Counted from the first letter of the stretch, positions 30,235 through 39,629 are shown. The stretch is 64,000 nucleotides of DNA from Streptomyces cinerochromogenes (GCF_014648635.1 NZ_BMRM01000020.1:1-64000), one strand, 5' to 3'. Notes: a model not told the origin generated them from the letters alone. Made by a program: numbers and translations.

Positions 30235-32283
30235 TCACTCCTTCGCCGACGGCTCCTTCGGCCGTTCCACGGCCGGGCCGCGCCGGACCGCGCCCGGTGC
30301 GTTCCATTCCTGCCGCTTGCGGGCGCGGGCCCGGGCGGCCTCGGAGGACTGGAGCTGGTAGGGCACCGAGGTCACCATGATCCCCGGGGTGAACAGCAGG
30401 CGGCCCTTCAGGCGCAGCGCGCTCTGGTTGTGCAGCAGGTGCTCGTACCAGTGGCCGACCACGTACTCGGGGATGATCACGGAGACCGCGTCGCGCGGGG
30501 ACTCCTTGCGCAGGCTCTTGACGTACTCGATCACCGGACGGGTGATCTCCCGGTAGGGGGAGTCGAGGACCTTCAGCGGTACGTCGATGCCGCGCCGCTC
30601 CCACTCCTCGCGCAGTGCCTTGGTCTCGGCCGGGTCGACGTTGACGGTCAGCGCCTCCAGGGTGTCGGAGCGCATCAGCTTGGCGTAGGCGAGGGCGCGG
30701 AGCGTCGGGCGGTGGATCTTGGAGATCAGGACGACCGAGTGGACGCGGGAGGGGCGGACCAGGTCGTCGCTCGGGCCCTCGGGCGCGGCGATCTCCTCGG
30801 CGACCCGGTCGTAGTGCTTCCGGATCGCGGTCATGGTCGCGTAGAAGATGCACATGCCGAGCAGGGCCACCCAGGCGCCGTGCGTGAACTTGGTGACCAG
30901 GACGACGACGAGCACCAGGCCGGTGAAGAAGGCGCCGAACGCGTTGATCGCACGGGAGCGGACCATGTGGCGGCGCTTGGCCTGGTCCTTCTCCACGGCG
31001 AGGTGGCGGTTCCAGTGCCGGACCATGCCGGTCTGGCTCAGCGTGAAGGACACGAACACGCCGACGATGTACAGCTGGATCAGCCGGGTGGAGTCCGCGC
31101 CGTAGATGAACACCAGCAGCATCGCCGCGCCCGCGAGGAGCACGATGCCGTTGGAGAACGCGAGCCGGTCGCCGCGGGTGTGCAGCTGGCGCGGCAGGTA
31201 GCGGTCCTGGGCGAGGATCGAGCCGAGCAGCGGGAAGCCGTTGTACGCCGTGTTGGCGGCCAGGAACAGCACCAGCGCGGTGGCGGCGGCGAGGAGGACG
31301 AACAGGAAGCTGCCCTTGCCGAAGACCGCCTCGGCGACCTGGGAGATCACCGGGTTCTGCACGTAGCCGGAGCCGAGCGGGACACCGTTGTGGATCAGGT
31401 CGGTGGCCGGGTGCTCGGCCATGCGGACCTTGGTCACCATCGCGAGCGCGATGATGCCGCAGAACATGGTGACGGCGAGCAGGCCCATCATCGCCAGCGT
31501 GGTCGCCGCGTTCTTCGACTTGGGCTTGCGGAAGGCGGGGACGCCGTTGGAGATCGCCTCGACGCCGGTGAGGGCCGCGCAGCCGGAGGAGAAGGCGCGC
31601 AGCAGGAGGAAGACGAGCGCGAAGCCGGCGAGGCCCTGGTGCTCGGCCTCGATGTGGTAGTCGGCCGTCGGGGCGCGCATCGTGTCGCCGAGGACCAGGC
31701 CGCGGAAGGCGCCCCAGGCGATCATGATGAAGACGCCACCGACGAACACGTACGTCGGGATGGCGAACAGCTTGCCCGACTCCTTCACGCCACGCAGGTT
31801 CATCAGCGTGAGCAGCACGATGACGGCGGCGGCGCAGAACACCTTGTGCTCGACCACGAAGGGGACCGCGGAGCCGAGGTTCTCGATGCCGGAGGAGATG
31901 GAGACGGCGACGGTGAGGACGTAGTCCACGAGCAGGGCGCTGGCCACGGTGAGGCCGGCCCGCGGGCCCAGGTTGGTGGTGGCGACCTCGTAGTCGCCGC
32001 CGCCGCTGGGGTAGGCGTGCACGTTCTGGCGGTAGGAGGCCACCACCGTGAACATGAGGACGACGACCGCGAGGGCGATCCAGGGGCTGAAGTGGTACGC
32101 CGACACACCCGCGATGGAGAGGACCAGCAGGACCTCCCCCGGCGCATAGGCGACGGAGGACAGCGGGTCGGAGGCGAAGACGGGGAGTGCGATGCGCTTC
32201 GGCAGGAGCGTTTCGCCCAGCCGGTCACTGCGCAGTGCGCGCCCGATCAGGATCCGTTTGGGCACGTCGGTCAGTTTGGACAC
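30235..32283 (-). CDS. KimA-like potassium/amino-acid permease (APC superfamily)
   Basis: Membrane transporter of 682 residues with about 12 transmembrane helices followed by a cytoplasmic C-terminal domain of about 170 residues. The motifs FASDPLSSVAYAPGEVL, YPSGGGDYEVATTNLG and LLVDYVLTVAVSIS match the KimA family, proton-coupled potassium importers controlled by c-di-AMP in Bacillus. Start taken as GTG 32283 (VSKLTDVPKRILIG); the ribosome site is weak. The divergent neighbours are two TrkA-type regulators, which fits potassium transport. The substrate is inferred from family and context. Confidence 0.85.
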   Translation of the reverse strand: MSKLTDVPKRILIGRALRSDRLGETLLPKRIALPVFASDPLSSVAYAPGEVLLVLSIAGVSAYHFSPWIALAVVVLMFTVVASYRQNVHAYPSGGGDYEVATTNLGPRAGLTVASALLVDYVLTVAVSISSGIENLGSAVPFVVEHKVFCAAAVIVLLTLMNLRGVKESGKLFAIPTYVFVGGVFIMIAWGAFRGLVLGDTMRAPTADYHIEAEHQGLAGFALVFLLLRAFSSGCAALTGVEAISNGVPAFRKPKSKNAATTLAMMGLLAVTMFCGIIALAMVTKVRMAEHPATDLIHNGVPLGSGYVQNPVISQVAEAVFGKGSFLFVLLAAATALVLFLAANTAYNGFPLLGSILAQDRYLPRQLHTRGDRLAFSNGIVLLAGAAMLLVFIYGADSTRLIQLYIVGVFVSFTLSQTGMVRHWNRHLAVEKDQAKRRHMVRSRAINAFGAFFTGLVLVVVLVTKFTHGAWVALLGMCIFYATMTAIRKHYDRVAEEIAAPEGPSDDLVRPSRVHSVVLISKIHRPTLRALAYAKLMRSDTLEALTVNVDPAETKALREEWERRGIDVPLKVLDSPYREITRPVIEYVKSLRKESPRDAVSVIIPEYVVGHWYEHLLHNQSALRLKGRLLFTPGIMVTSVPYQLQSSEAARARARKRQEWNAPGAVRRGPAVERPKEPSAKE

Positions 32284-32444
32284 GAGAGAGGATCGTAAGC
32301 CTTCGAACTGGCACCCGCCCACCCGGCGTGCGGGATCTGCCTCACGAGTGAAATCCAGGGTGCGTGGAACTGCGGAATCCGTCGTCCATGTGCCCCCCGT
32401 GCCTAGATGGCAAACCCCGCTTGTCATCGCACTTCGGAGGTTCC

Positions 32445-32591
32445 ATGCCCGCGACCGCGGAGGTGATCGGGGCGGTCCTCGCCCTGACCTGCCTCGGAAT
32501 CCTGACCCTGTGCAGCGTGCGCAGCATCACTCGCCGGCGGGTCCGTCCGGCCACCGCCCGCGGATGTCCGGCACGCGGCGCCCGTGTGTAG
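32445..32591 (+). CDS. small single-span membrane protein
   Basis: A 48-residue protein; the ATG at 32445 follows GGAGG. One transmembrane helix (VIGAVLALTCLGILTLCSV) then an Arg-rich tail. It lies between the KimA-like gene and the trkA pair. Function unknown; it might be an accessory of the transporter. Confidence 0.6.
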   Translation: MPATAEVIGAVLALTCLGILTLCSVRSITRRRVRPATARGCPARGARV

Positions 32592-32654
32592 CTTTGGGCG
32601 CCTGTCTGAGACCCTGATGCTGAGCAGTAACTTTTGGACACCGGAAGGACGGTC

Positions 32655-33326
32655 GTGCACATCGTCATCATGGGCTGCGGACGAGTGGGTTCCGCTCTCG
32701 CCCAGACCCTGGAGCAACAGGGACACACGGTCGCCGTGATCGACCAGGACCCCACCGCCTTCCGCCGGCTGGGCCCGGGATTCGGGGGCCGCCGGGTCAC
32801 CGGCGTCGGCTTCGACCAGGACACCCTGCGCGAGGCGGGCATCGAGGAGGCCGGCGCCTTCGCCGCGGTCTCCAGCGGTGACAACTCCAACATCATCTCC
32901 GCGCGCGTGGCCCGTGAGATGTTCGGCGTGGAGAACGTGGCCGCCCGTATCTACGACCCCCGCCGCGCCGAGGTCTACCAGCGCCTGGGCATCCCGACGG
33001 TGGCCACCGTGCGCTGGACCGCCGACCAGATGCTGCGCCGGCTGCTGCCCTCCGGGGCAGAGCCGCTGTGGCGCGATCCCACCGGCGGGGTGCAGCTCGC
33101 CGAGGTGCACGCCTCCGCGAAGTGGGTCGGCCACAAGATCAGCAAACTGCAGGAGGAGACGGGCGTCCGGGTGGCGTTCCTGACCCGTCTGGGCGAGGCG
33201 ATCCTGCCCACCTCCCAGACGGTGCTGCAGGAGGGTGACCTCGTGCACGTGATGATGCGGACGGACGACGTGGAGAAGGTCGAGGCGGCGTTCGCCGGTG
33301 GCCCGGAAGAGGAGGGCGGTCACTGA
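32655..33326 (+). CDS. TrkA/RCK-domain potassium transport regulator 1
   Basis: Cytoplasmic NAD-binding regulator of potassium uptake, 223 residues. GTG 32655 follows GGAAGGA. The Rossmann motif is GCGRVGSALAQ with an acidic end (VIDQD); the RCK_C domain covers about 140-215. The stop overlaps the next start by one base (TGATG), so the two RCK proteins are made together and may form a hetero-ring on a channel or on the neighbouring transporter. Confidence 0.9.
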   Translation: MHIVIMGCGRVGSALAQTLEQQGHTVAVIDQDPTAFRRLGPGFGGRRVTGVGFDQDTLREAGIEEAGAFAAVSSGDNSNIISARVAREMFGVENVAARIYDPRRAEVYQRLGIPTVATVRWTADQMLRRLLPSGAEPLWRDPTGGVQLAEVHASAKWVGHKISKLQEETGVRVAFLTRLGEAILPTSQTVLQEGDLVHVMMRTDDVEKVEAAFAGGPEEEGGH

Positions 33327-33994
33327 TGAGGGTCGCCATTGCCGGGGCCGGCGCGGTCGGCCGCTCGATCGCGGGCGAGCTGCTGGAGAACGGCCACGAG
33401 GTCCTGCTGATCGACAAGGCGCCGACCGCCATCTCGGTCGAGCGCGTCCCGCAGGCGGAGTGGCTGCTGGCCGACGCCTGTGAGATCACCTCCCTGGACG
33501 AGGCGGCGCTCCAGCGCTGCAACGTCGTGATCGCCGCGACCGGCGACGACAAGGTGAACCTGGTCGTCTCGCTGCTCGCCAAGACGGAGTACGGCGTCCC
33601 GCGCGTCGTCGCCCGCGTGAACAACCCCAAGAACGAGTGGCTGTTCAACGAGGCCTGGGGCGTCGACGTCGCCGTCTCCACCCCGCGCCTGATGTCCGCC
33701 CTGGTCGAGGAGGCGGTGAGCGTCGGCGACCTGGTCCGCCTGCTCCGCTTCAGCCACGGCGACGCCAACCTGGTCGAGCTGACCCTTCCGGAGGAGTCGG
33801 CGCTGGCCGGTACCCAGGTCGGCGATGTGGAGTGGCCGGAGGACACCTCCCTGGTCACGATCATCCGCGGCACCCGGGTGCTGACCCCCTCCAAGGAAGA
33901 CTCCCTGGAACCGGGCGACGAGCTGCTGTTCGTGGCCGCGCAGGCCCGGGAGGAGCAGCTGGAGGACCTGTTGTCGGTGCGGCGCGAGGACTGA
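33326..33994 (+). CDS. TrkA/RCK-domain potassium transport regulator 2
   Basis: Second RCK protein, 222 residues, translationally coupled to the first. Rossmann motif GAGAVGRSIAG with IDK in place of the usual acidic end; NPKNEWLF in the middle; RCK_C domain at about 135-215 with GTQVGDVEWPEDTSLV. No channel subunit (TrkH/KtrB) is adjacent, so the partner is probably the divergent KimA-like permease or a channel elsewhere. Confidence 0.9.
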   Translation: MRVAIAGAGAVGRSIAGELLENGHEVLLIDKAPTAISVERVPQAEWLLADACEITSLDEAALQRCNVVIAATGDDKVNLVVSLLAKTEYGVPRVVARVNNPKNEWLFNEAWGVDVAVSTPRLMSALVEEAVSVGDLVRLLRFSHGDANLVELTLPEESALAGTQVGDVEWPEDTSLVTIIRGTRVLTPSKEDSLEPGDELLFVAAQAREEQLEDLLSVRRED

Positions 33995-34026
33995 CCGCAC
34001 GGGGCGCGGGACCGACCGCGCACGAG

Positions 34027-34056
34027 AAGGGCGCCCTTGCCGGCAAGGGCGCCCTT
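34027..34056. terminator. bidirectional terminator
   Basis: A 30-bp perfect palindrome with arms AAGGGCGCCCTTGCC and GGCAAGGGCGCCCTT, between the convergent trkA and DUF3159 genes. Confidence 0.8.
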
Positions 34057-34076
34057 CCGCGTCGTACGACGGCTGC

Positions 34077-34856
34077 TCAGGCCTGACGGCGGTGCCGTCC
34101 CCCGGTCGTCTCGCCGCTCTCCGCGGCCTGCGCCGCCCTGTGCTCCTCCGCGGCCTTCTCGGCCTTCTCGGCGGCCTCCATCTCCGCGAACACGTCGATC
34201 GGCGCGGGCGCCTTCGCGAGGAAGACCCAGGTCAGCCATACCGCCAGCAGGAACGGCGGGATCTTCAGGATGACCAGGACCCAGCCGAGCTGCGCGGTGT
34301 CGGCCCACCAGTACAGCGGGAAGAGGATCGCGCACTTGGCGAGCAGGATCAGGCCCCAGGCCCAGCTGGCCTTGGCGTAGGCCTTCTTGCGGCCCGGGTT
34401 GCGGGTCCGCCAGGAGAGGTTCTCCTTGAAGACCGGGCCGAGGATGAGGCCCATCAGGGGCACACCGGCCAGGGTGGTGATGATGTAGGCCAGCGCCATG
34501 CCCAGCGTGTAGAGCATGCCGGGGAGGTAGAAGTCCTTCGCGTTGCCGGTGAACATCGCGAAGACCACGCCGAACACCACGCCGAAGACACCGCTGAAGG
34601 CGTGCTTGACGGTGTCCTTCATCGCCAGCCGGACGACGACCAGGATCAGCGACACGGCCAGCGCGGCGATCGCCGCCATGTGCAGGTTCTTGTTGACCGT
34701 GAAGATCGCGACGAAGAGCAGGCCCGGCAGGACCGTCTCGACCATGCCGCGGACCCCGCCGAAGGCCTCGAACAGCGCCGCCTCGGTCACCGCACGGGCG
34801 TCGTGAGGATCGGTCGTCTGGTCGGTGTCCTGGGTCGGCTTGTCGAGGGACGTCAC
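34077..34856 (-). CDS. DUF3159 family membrane protein
   Basis: Integral membrane protein of 259 residues, GTG 34856 after GGGAG. A short acidic N-terminus, about six transmembrane helices in residues 40-215, and a charged, possibly coiled-coil C-terminus (EMEAAEKAEKAAEEHR). It starts 3 bp after the OB-fold gene stop, so it is the second gene of that operon. Function unknown; DUF3159 proteins are common in Actinobacteria, usually in this same pair. Confidence 0.85.
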   Translation of the reverse strand: MTSLDKPTQDTDQTTDPHDARAVTEAALFEAFGGVRGMVETVLPGLLFVAIFTVNKNLHMAAIAALAVSLILVVVRLAMKDTVKHAFSGVFGVVFGVVFAMFTGNAKDFYLPGMLYTLGMALAYIITTLAGVPLMGLILGPVFKENLSWRTRNPGRKKAYAKASWAWGLILLAKCAILFPLYWWADTAQLGWVLVILKIPPFLLAVWLTWVFLAKAPAPIDVFAEMEAAEKAEKAAEEHRAAQAAESGETTGGRHRRQA

Positions 34857-34859
34857 CGG

Positions 34860-35258
34860 CTACTCCCGTCCGAGGGGTCGCAGTTCGTACTTAGGGTTGA
34901 ACAGCACCCGGCGGCCCCGGCTCATCGAGATCCGGCCCGATGCGAGCAGCTTGCGCCCCGGTTCTATGCCCACGATGGAGCGCCTGCCGAGCCACACCAC
35001 GTCCAGCGCGGCGGAGCCGTCGAACAGCTCCGCCTCCAGGGCCGGGACTCCGGCGCGCGGGCGCAGGGTGACCGTGCGCAAGGTACCAGTTACGGTGACG
35101 ATCTGCCGGTCCTGACAGTCGCCGATCTTCGTACAGCCGGCCGTCTCGGCGTCTTCGCGCAGCTCCTCGGACTCCAGGTCCTCCTGCGACGAGGAGAGCC
35201 GGTCGAGCATGCGCCGGAACCGGCCGGCCGGCTTTTCGGAACGAGGAACAGCAGTCAT
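34860..35258 (-). CDS. OB-fold nucleic-acid-binding domain protein
   Basis: Small protein of 132 residues. An OB-fold (about 50-125) is suggested by TVTGTLRTVTLRP, LEAELFDGSAALDVVWLGRR and PGRKLLASGRIS, the pattern of the tRNA-anticodon/RecG-type OB domain. The N-terminus is polar and helical. Operon partner of the DUF3159 protein. Role unknown. Confidence 0.8.
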   Translation of the reverse strand: MTAVPRSEKPAGRFRRMLDRLSSSQEDLESEELREDAETAGCTKIGDCQDRQIVTVTGTLRTVTLRPRAGVPALEAELFDGSAALDVVWLGRRSIVGIEPGRKLLASGRISMSRGRRVLFNPKYELRPLGRE

Positions 35259-35325
35259 ATCTGAAGCGTACCGGGGAGCGCCGACAGGGCTGTAAGCCCG
35301 CTCACTTCCGGAACGGACAGCCCTG

Positions 35326-35386
35326 CTTCTCGAACCGGTACCCCAGCTTCTCGAACCGGTACCCCTACTTCTCGAACCGGTACCCC
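35326..35386. repeat. 21-bp direct repeat, three copies across the kdpE stop codon
   Basis: CTTCTCGAACCGGTACCCC occurs at 35326, 35347 and 35368 with 21-bp spacing. The last copy encodes the final residues GYRFEK of KdpE; the other two lie just after its TAG stop and keep the same frame. Confidence 0.92.
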
Positions 35387-36051
35387 ATCCCCGGCTCCGT
35401 GATGAAGTGCTTCGGGTGCGAGGGGTCCGACTCCAGCTTCCGCCGCAGCTGGGCCATGTACACCCGCAGGTAGTTGGTCTCGGTGCCGTACGACGGCCCC
35501 CACACCTCCTGCAGCAGCTGCTTCTGGCTGACCAGCCGGCCGGTGTTGCGGACCAGCACCTCCAGCAGGTGCCACTCGGTGGGGGTGAGCCGGACGTCCT
35601 TGCCGCCGCGGTTGACCTTCTTGGCGGCGAGGTCGACGGTGAAGCCCTCGGTCTCGACGGTCGTCAGGTCGTCCTCGCCCGGCCCGACCGGCTCGGCCCG
35701 GCGGACGGCGGCCCGCAGCCGGGCGAGCAGCTCGTCCATGCCGAACGGCTTGGTCACGTAGTCGTCGGCGCCCGCGTCCAGCGCCTCGACCTTCTCGTCG
35801 GAGGAGTGGCGGGCGGACAGCACCAGGATCGGCACCCGGGTCCAGCCGCGCAGGCCCCTGATCACCTCGACGCCGTCCATGTCCGGCAGGCCCAGGTCGA
35901 GGACGACCACGTCGGGGTGGCGGGAGGCGGCCGTGTCGAGTGCGGTCCGGCCGTCGGGGGCGGCGTCGACCTCGTACTTGCGCGCCTTGAGGTTGATCAC
36001 GAGGGCGCGCACGATCTGCGGCTCGTCGTCGACCACGAGCACCCGGGTCAT
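35365..36051 (-). CDS. kdpE: KdpE-type response regulator
   Basis: OmpR-family regulator of 228 residues, partner of KdpD. The receiver domain has the acidic pair (VVDDEP), the phospho-acceptor Asp in VVLDLGLPDMDG and Lys in VTKPFG; the winged helix has LTPTEWHLLEVLVRN and NYLRVYMAQLRRKLE. Its ATG overlaps the kdpD stop (ATGA). KdpDE normally switches on kdpFABC under low potassium or high osmolarity, but that operon is not adjacent. The last six codons are repeated after the stop. Confidence 0.95.
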   Translation of the reverse strand: MTRVLVVDDEPQIVRALVINLKARKYEVDAAPDGRTALDTAASRHPDVVVLDLGLPDMDGVEVIRGLRGWTRVPILVLSARHSSDEKVEALDAGADDYVTKPFGMDELLARLRAAVRRAEPVGPGEDDLTTVETEGFTVDLAAKKVNRGGKDVRLTPTEWHLLEVLVRNTGRLVSQKQLLQEVWGPSYGTETNYLRVYMAQLRRKLESDPSHPKHFITEPGMGYRFEK

Positions 36052-38606
36052 GGGGCTGCCTGCCTTTCCGGTTCGGTACGGGACTCCCCGACGGGGAGCA
36101 GCTCGGGGCGCGGTCCTGCCGCACGGAGGCTGAGCACCATGGTGAGCCCGCCGCCCGGCGTGTCCTCGGCGTTGAGGGTGCCGCCCATGGCCTCGGCGAA
36201 CCCCCGGGCGACGGCGAGGCCGAGCCCGACGCCGGCGCCGCGGGGAGCGTCACCGTACCGCTGGAACGGCTCGAAGATACGGTCCTTCGCCTCGTCCGGC
36301 ACGCCCGGACCGCGGTCCACCACGCGCACCTCCACCCGGTCGGCGATGGCGCTCGCGGCGACCAGGACGCGCCGCCCGCGCGGACTGTACTTGACGGCGT
36401 TCTCCACCAGGTTGGCCACCGACCGCTCCAGCAGCCCGGGGTCGACGGCGACCATCGGCAGCGACTCGGGCACGTCCAGCTCGACGCTGTCCTCGGGTAC
36501 GCCGACGAGGGCCATCGGGACGACCTCGTCGACGTCGATCTCGCGGATGAGCGGGGTCACCGTGCCGGTCTGCAGCCGGGACATGTCCAGGAGGTTGCCC
36601 ACGAGGTGGTCGAGCCGGTCGGCGCCCTCCTCGATGCCCTCCAGCAGCTCGGCCTCGTCCTCCTCGGACCAGGCGACGTCGTCGGAGCGCAGGGACGACA
36701 CGGCGGCCTTGATGCCGGCCAGCGGGGTGCGCAGGTCGTGGCTGACGGCGGCCAGCAGGGCGGTGCGGATGCGGTTGCCCTCGGCGAGCGTGCGGGCCCG
36801 GTCGGCCTCCTCCTGGAGGCGCCGGCGGTCCAGGACGACGGCGGCCTGGGCGGCGAAGGCGGCCAGCACCCGGCGGTCGGCGGCGGGCAGCACCCGGCCG
36901 GTGAGCGCGAGCGCCATGTGGTCACCGACCGGCATGTCGACGTCGGCGTCCTCGGGGCGCTCCAGCGGCGGCCCGAAGCCGGCCCGGCCCGCGCAGGTCC
37001 AGGGCGCCACGTCGCTCTCGCGTTCCAGCAGGGCGGCGGACTCCAGGGCGAAGGTCTCGCGGACCCGTTCCAGCAGTTCCTCCAGGCTGGTCTCGCCGCG
37101 CAGGACGTTCCCGGCGAGGAAGGACAGGATCTCGGACTCGGCGCGCAGCCGGGCGGCCTGGTGGGTGCGCCGGGCGGCGAGGTCGACCACCGAGGCGACC
37201 GACATGCCGACCCCGAAGAAGATCGCGATGGCGACGATGTTCTTCGGGTCGGCGACGGTCAGCCGGTGCAGCGGCGGGGTGTAGAAGTAGTTCAGCAGCA
37301 GCGAGCCGAAGGCCGCCGAGGCCAGCGCGGGCAGCAGGCCGCCGAGCAGGGCCGCGGCGACGGTGACGGCCAGGAACAGCAGCATGTCGTTGGCGAGGCC
37401 GAGGTCGACGGTGTTCAGCAGCACCGCGAGGACCGCCGGGCCGACGAGGCCCACCGCCCAGCCCCAGACGATCCGGGCCCGCCCGAGCCGGCCGCCGCGG
37501 GCCACGGGCAGTCCCCGGCCCTTGGCGACCTCCTCGTGGGTGACGATGTGCACGTCCAGGTCGGGGCCGGAGTCCCGGGCCACCGTGGCACCGACGCCGG
37601 GCCCGAAGACGTACTGCCAGGCCTTGCGGCGCGAGGAGCCGAGCACGATCTGGGTGGCGTTCACCCCGCGCGCGAAGTCGAGCAGGGCGGCCGGGATGTC
37701 GTCGCCGACGACGTGGTGGAAGGTGCCGCCGAGGTCCTCCACGAGGGTGCGCTGGACGGCCAGTTCCTTCGGGGAGGCCGAGGTCAGCCCGTCGCTGCGG
37801 GCGATGTACACGGCGAGGACCTCGCCGCCCGCGCCCTTCTCCGCGAGCCGCGCGGCACGCCGGATCAGGGTGCGCCCCTCGGGGCCGCCGGTCAGGCCCA
37901 CCACGATCCGCTCCCGGGAGCCCCATATCTTCGAGACCCGGTGCTCGCTGCGGTACTCGTTCAGATACTCGTCGACGCGGTCGGCCACCCACAGCAGCGC
38001 CAGCTCGCGCAGGGCCGTGAGGTTGCCGGGGCGGAAGTAGTTCGACAGGGCCGCGTCGACCTTGTCCGGCTGGTAGATGTTGCCGTGCGCCATACGGCGG
38101 CGCAGGGCCTGGGGGGACATGTCGACCAGCTCGATCTGGTCGGCCCGCCGTACGACCTCGTCGGGGACGGTCTCCCGCTGCCGCACCCCGGTGATGGACT
38201 CGACCACGTCGCCGAGTGACTCCAGGTGCTGGATGTTGACGGTGGAGACGACGTCGATGCCGGCGGCGAGCAGCTCCTCCACGTCCTGCCAGCGCTTGGC
38301 GTTGCGGGAGCCGGGGATGTTGGTGTGGGCGAGCTCGTCCACGAGGGCGACGGCGGGCGCCCGGCGCAGTACGGCGTCGACGTCCATCTCGCCGAAGACG
38401 GCGTCCCGGTACTCCAGCTGCCGGCGCGGCACCTGCTCCAGGCCGTGCAGCATCACCTCGGTGCGCGGCCGGCCGTGGTGCTCCACGAACGCGACGACGC
38501 AGTCGGTGCCCCGCTCGACCCGGCGGTGCGCCTCGGCGAGCATGGCGTAGGTCTTGCCCACGCCCGGTGCCGCGCCGAGGTAGATCCGAAGCTTGCCGCG
38601 TGCCAT
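36048..38606 (-). CDS. kdpD: KdpD-type sensor histidine kinase
   Basis: Potassium/turgor sensor kinase, 852 residues from ATG 38606. In order: the KdpD N-terminal domain with Walker motif GAAPGVGKTYAM and ALVDELAHTN, a Usp-like domain (about 230-370), four short membrane helices (about 395-500, DUF4118), a GAF-like region, then the kinase core with the phospho-acceptor His in AAVSHDLRTPLAG, N box NLVENAVKYSPRG and G boxes. It is complete compared with family members of about 850-900 residues. First gene of the kdpDE operon, transcribed away from the ABC ATPase gene's 3' side. Confidence 0.95.
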   Translation of the reverse strand: MARGKLRIYLGAAPGVGKTYAMLAEAHRRVERGTDCVVAFVEHHGRPRTEVMLHGLEQVPRRQLEYRDAVFGEMDVDAVLRRAPAVALVDELAHTNIPGSRNAKRWQDVEELLAAGIDVVSTVNIQHLESLGDVVESITGVRQRETVPDEVVRRADQIELVDMSPQALRRRMAHGNIYQPDKVDAALSNYFRPGNLTALRELALLWVADRVDEYLNEYRSEHRVSKIWGSRERIVVGLTGGPEGRTLIRRAARLAEKGAGGEVLAVYIARSDGLTSASPKELAVQRTLVEDLGGTFHHVVGDDIPAALLDFARGVNATQIVLGSSRRKAWQYVFGPGVGATVARDSGPDLDVHIVTHEEVAKGRGLPVARGGRLGRARIVWGWAVGLVGPAVLAVLLNTVDLGLANDMLLFLAVTVAAALLGGLLPALASAAFGSLLLNYFYTPPLHRLTVADPKNIVAIAIFFGVGMSVASVVDLAARRTHQAARLRAESEILSFLAGNVLRGETSLEELLERVRETFALESAALLERESDVAPWTCAGRAGFGPPLERPEDADVDMPVGDHMALALTGRVLPAADRRVLAAFAAQAAVVLDRRRLQEEADRARTLAEGNRIRTALLAAVSHDLRTPLAGIKAAVSSLRSDDVAWSEEDEAELLEGIEEGADRLDHLVGNLLDMSRLQTGTVTPLIREIDVDEVVPMALVGVPEDSVELDVPESLPMVAVDPGLLERSVANLVENAVKYSPRGRRVLVAASAIADRVEVRVVDRGPGVPDEAKDRIFEPFQRYGDAPRGAGVGLGLAVARGFAEAMGGTLNAEDTPGGGLTMVLSLRAAGPRPELLPVGESRTEPERQAAP

Positions 38607-38751
38607 GGCCCCATTGTCTTCCCGTGCCTGTTGCCTACGCAGCGTCGACCTTACGGCCAACAGTCAGGGCAGCCGGGGCACGGGAGGCCGGCGGCGGGCA
38701 ACTTTGACGCAACCCTGATGACCGGCCCGGTGAACGGGGGCGCGGTGGGGC

Positions 38752-39444
38752 TCAGTGCTCGGTGATCTCCCCGTCGCGCAGCTCCAGCACCCGGTCGGCC
38801 AGGTCCAGCAGGGTCGCGTCGTGCGTGGCGACCAGCGCGGTGACCTTCTCGCTGTGGACGACGGCCCGCAGCAGCTCCATGACGGCGTGCCCGGTCTCGG
38901 CGTCGAGCTGGCCGGTGGGTTCGTCGGCGATGAGCAGCGCCGGCCGGTTGGCGAGGGCCCGGGCGATGGCGACCCGCTGCTGCTGGCCGCCGGACAGCTC
39001 CCCGGGCCGCTGCGCCGCGTGCCCGGCGAGCCCCACGAGGGACAGCAGCAGCTCGACCCGCTCCTCCCGCTCCCGCGGCTCGGCCCGGCGCAGCCGCAGC
39101 GGTACGCCCACGTTCTCGGCGGCGCTGAGGATCGGGATCAGCCCGAACGACTGGAACACGAACCCGACCCGGTCCCGTCGCAGCCGCAGCAGCTCGCTCT
39201 CCCCGAGCCGGGCGAGGTCCCGCCCCTCGACCTCCACCCGCCCCCGGTCGGGTACGTCCAGTCCGCCGACGATGTTGAGCAGGGTGGTCTTGCCGGACCC
39301 GGACCGCCCTTTGAGGGCGACGAGTTCTCCCCGGGGCACCTCGAAGGACACCCCGCGCAGGGCGTGCACGGCGGCGGCGCCCTGTCCGTACGACTTGTGC
39401 ACGTCCTCGACCCGCACCATGGTCTCGGTGACCACCTGTGTCAT
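38752..39444 (-). CDS. ABC transporter ATP-binding protein (MacB/LolD type)
   Basis: ATPase subunit of 230 residues, ATG 39444 after GGGAGG. Walker A GRSGSGKTTL, Q-loop FVFQSFGLIP, signature ELSGGQQQRVAIARAL, Walker B LLIADEPTGQLD and switch His in VATHDAT are all present. Sequence type is the MacB/LolD/FtsE-like export group. No permease gene lies next to it on either side, which is unusual for this group. Partner and substrate unknown. Confidence 0.9.
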   Translation of the reverse strand: MTQVVTETMVRVEDVHKSYGQGAAAVHALRGVSFEVPRGELVALKGRSGSGKTTLLNIVGGLDVPDRGRVEVEGRDLARLGESELLRLRRDRVGFVFQSFGLIPILSAAENVGVPLRLRRAEPREREERVELLLSLVGLAGHAAQRPGELSGGQQQRVAIARALANRPALLIADEPTGQLDAETGHAVMELLRAVVHSEKVTALVATHDATLLDLADRVLELRDGEITEH

Positions 39445-39629
39445 GTCCGCCTCCCCCATCGGCCGGGCGCCAGTATCACCGGTCGGGGCAGCGCCTCGAA
39501 AGGGGCGCGGGGCCGTGTCCGACGTGCGGCTGCCGCCGCGCGGGCGCGAGCGATCGCAACCGGAGCGCGCACCGCCACAACCGGAGCGCACGCCCCCACA
39601 GCCGGAGCACGCGCCGCCACGACGAAGAA

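Noticed and set aside
28672..32298. Very long plus-strand open frame opposite the methyltransferase and KimA-like genes
   Set aside because: It is antisense to two well-supported genes and has low-complexity composition from high-GC third positions.
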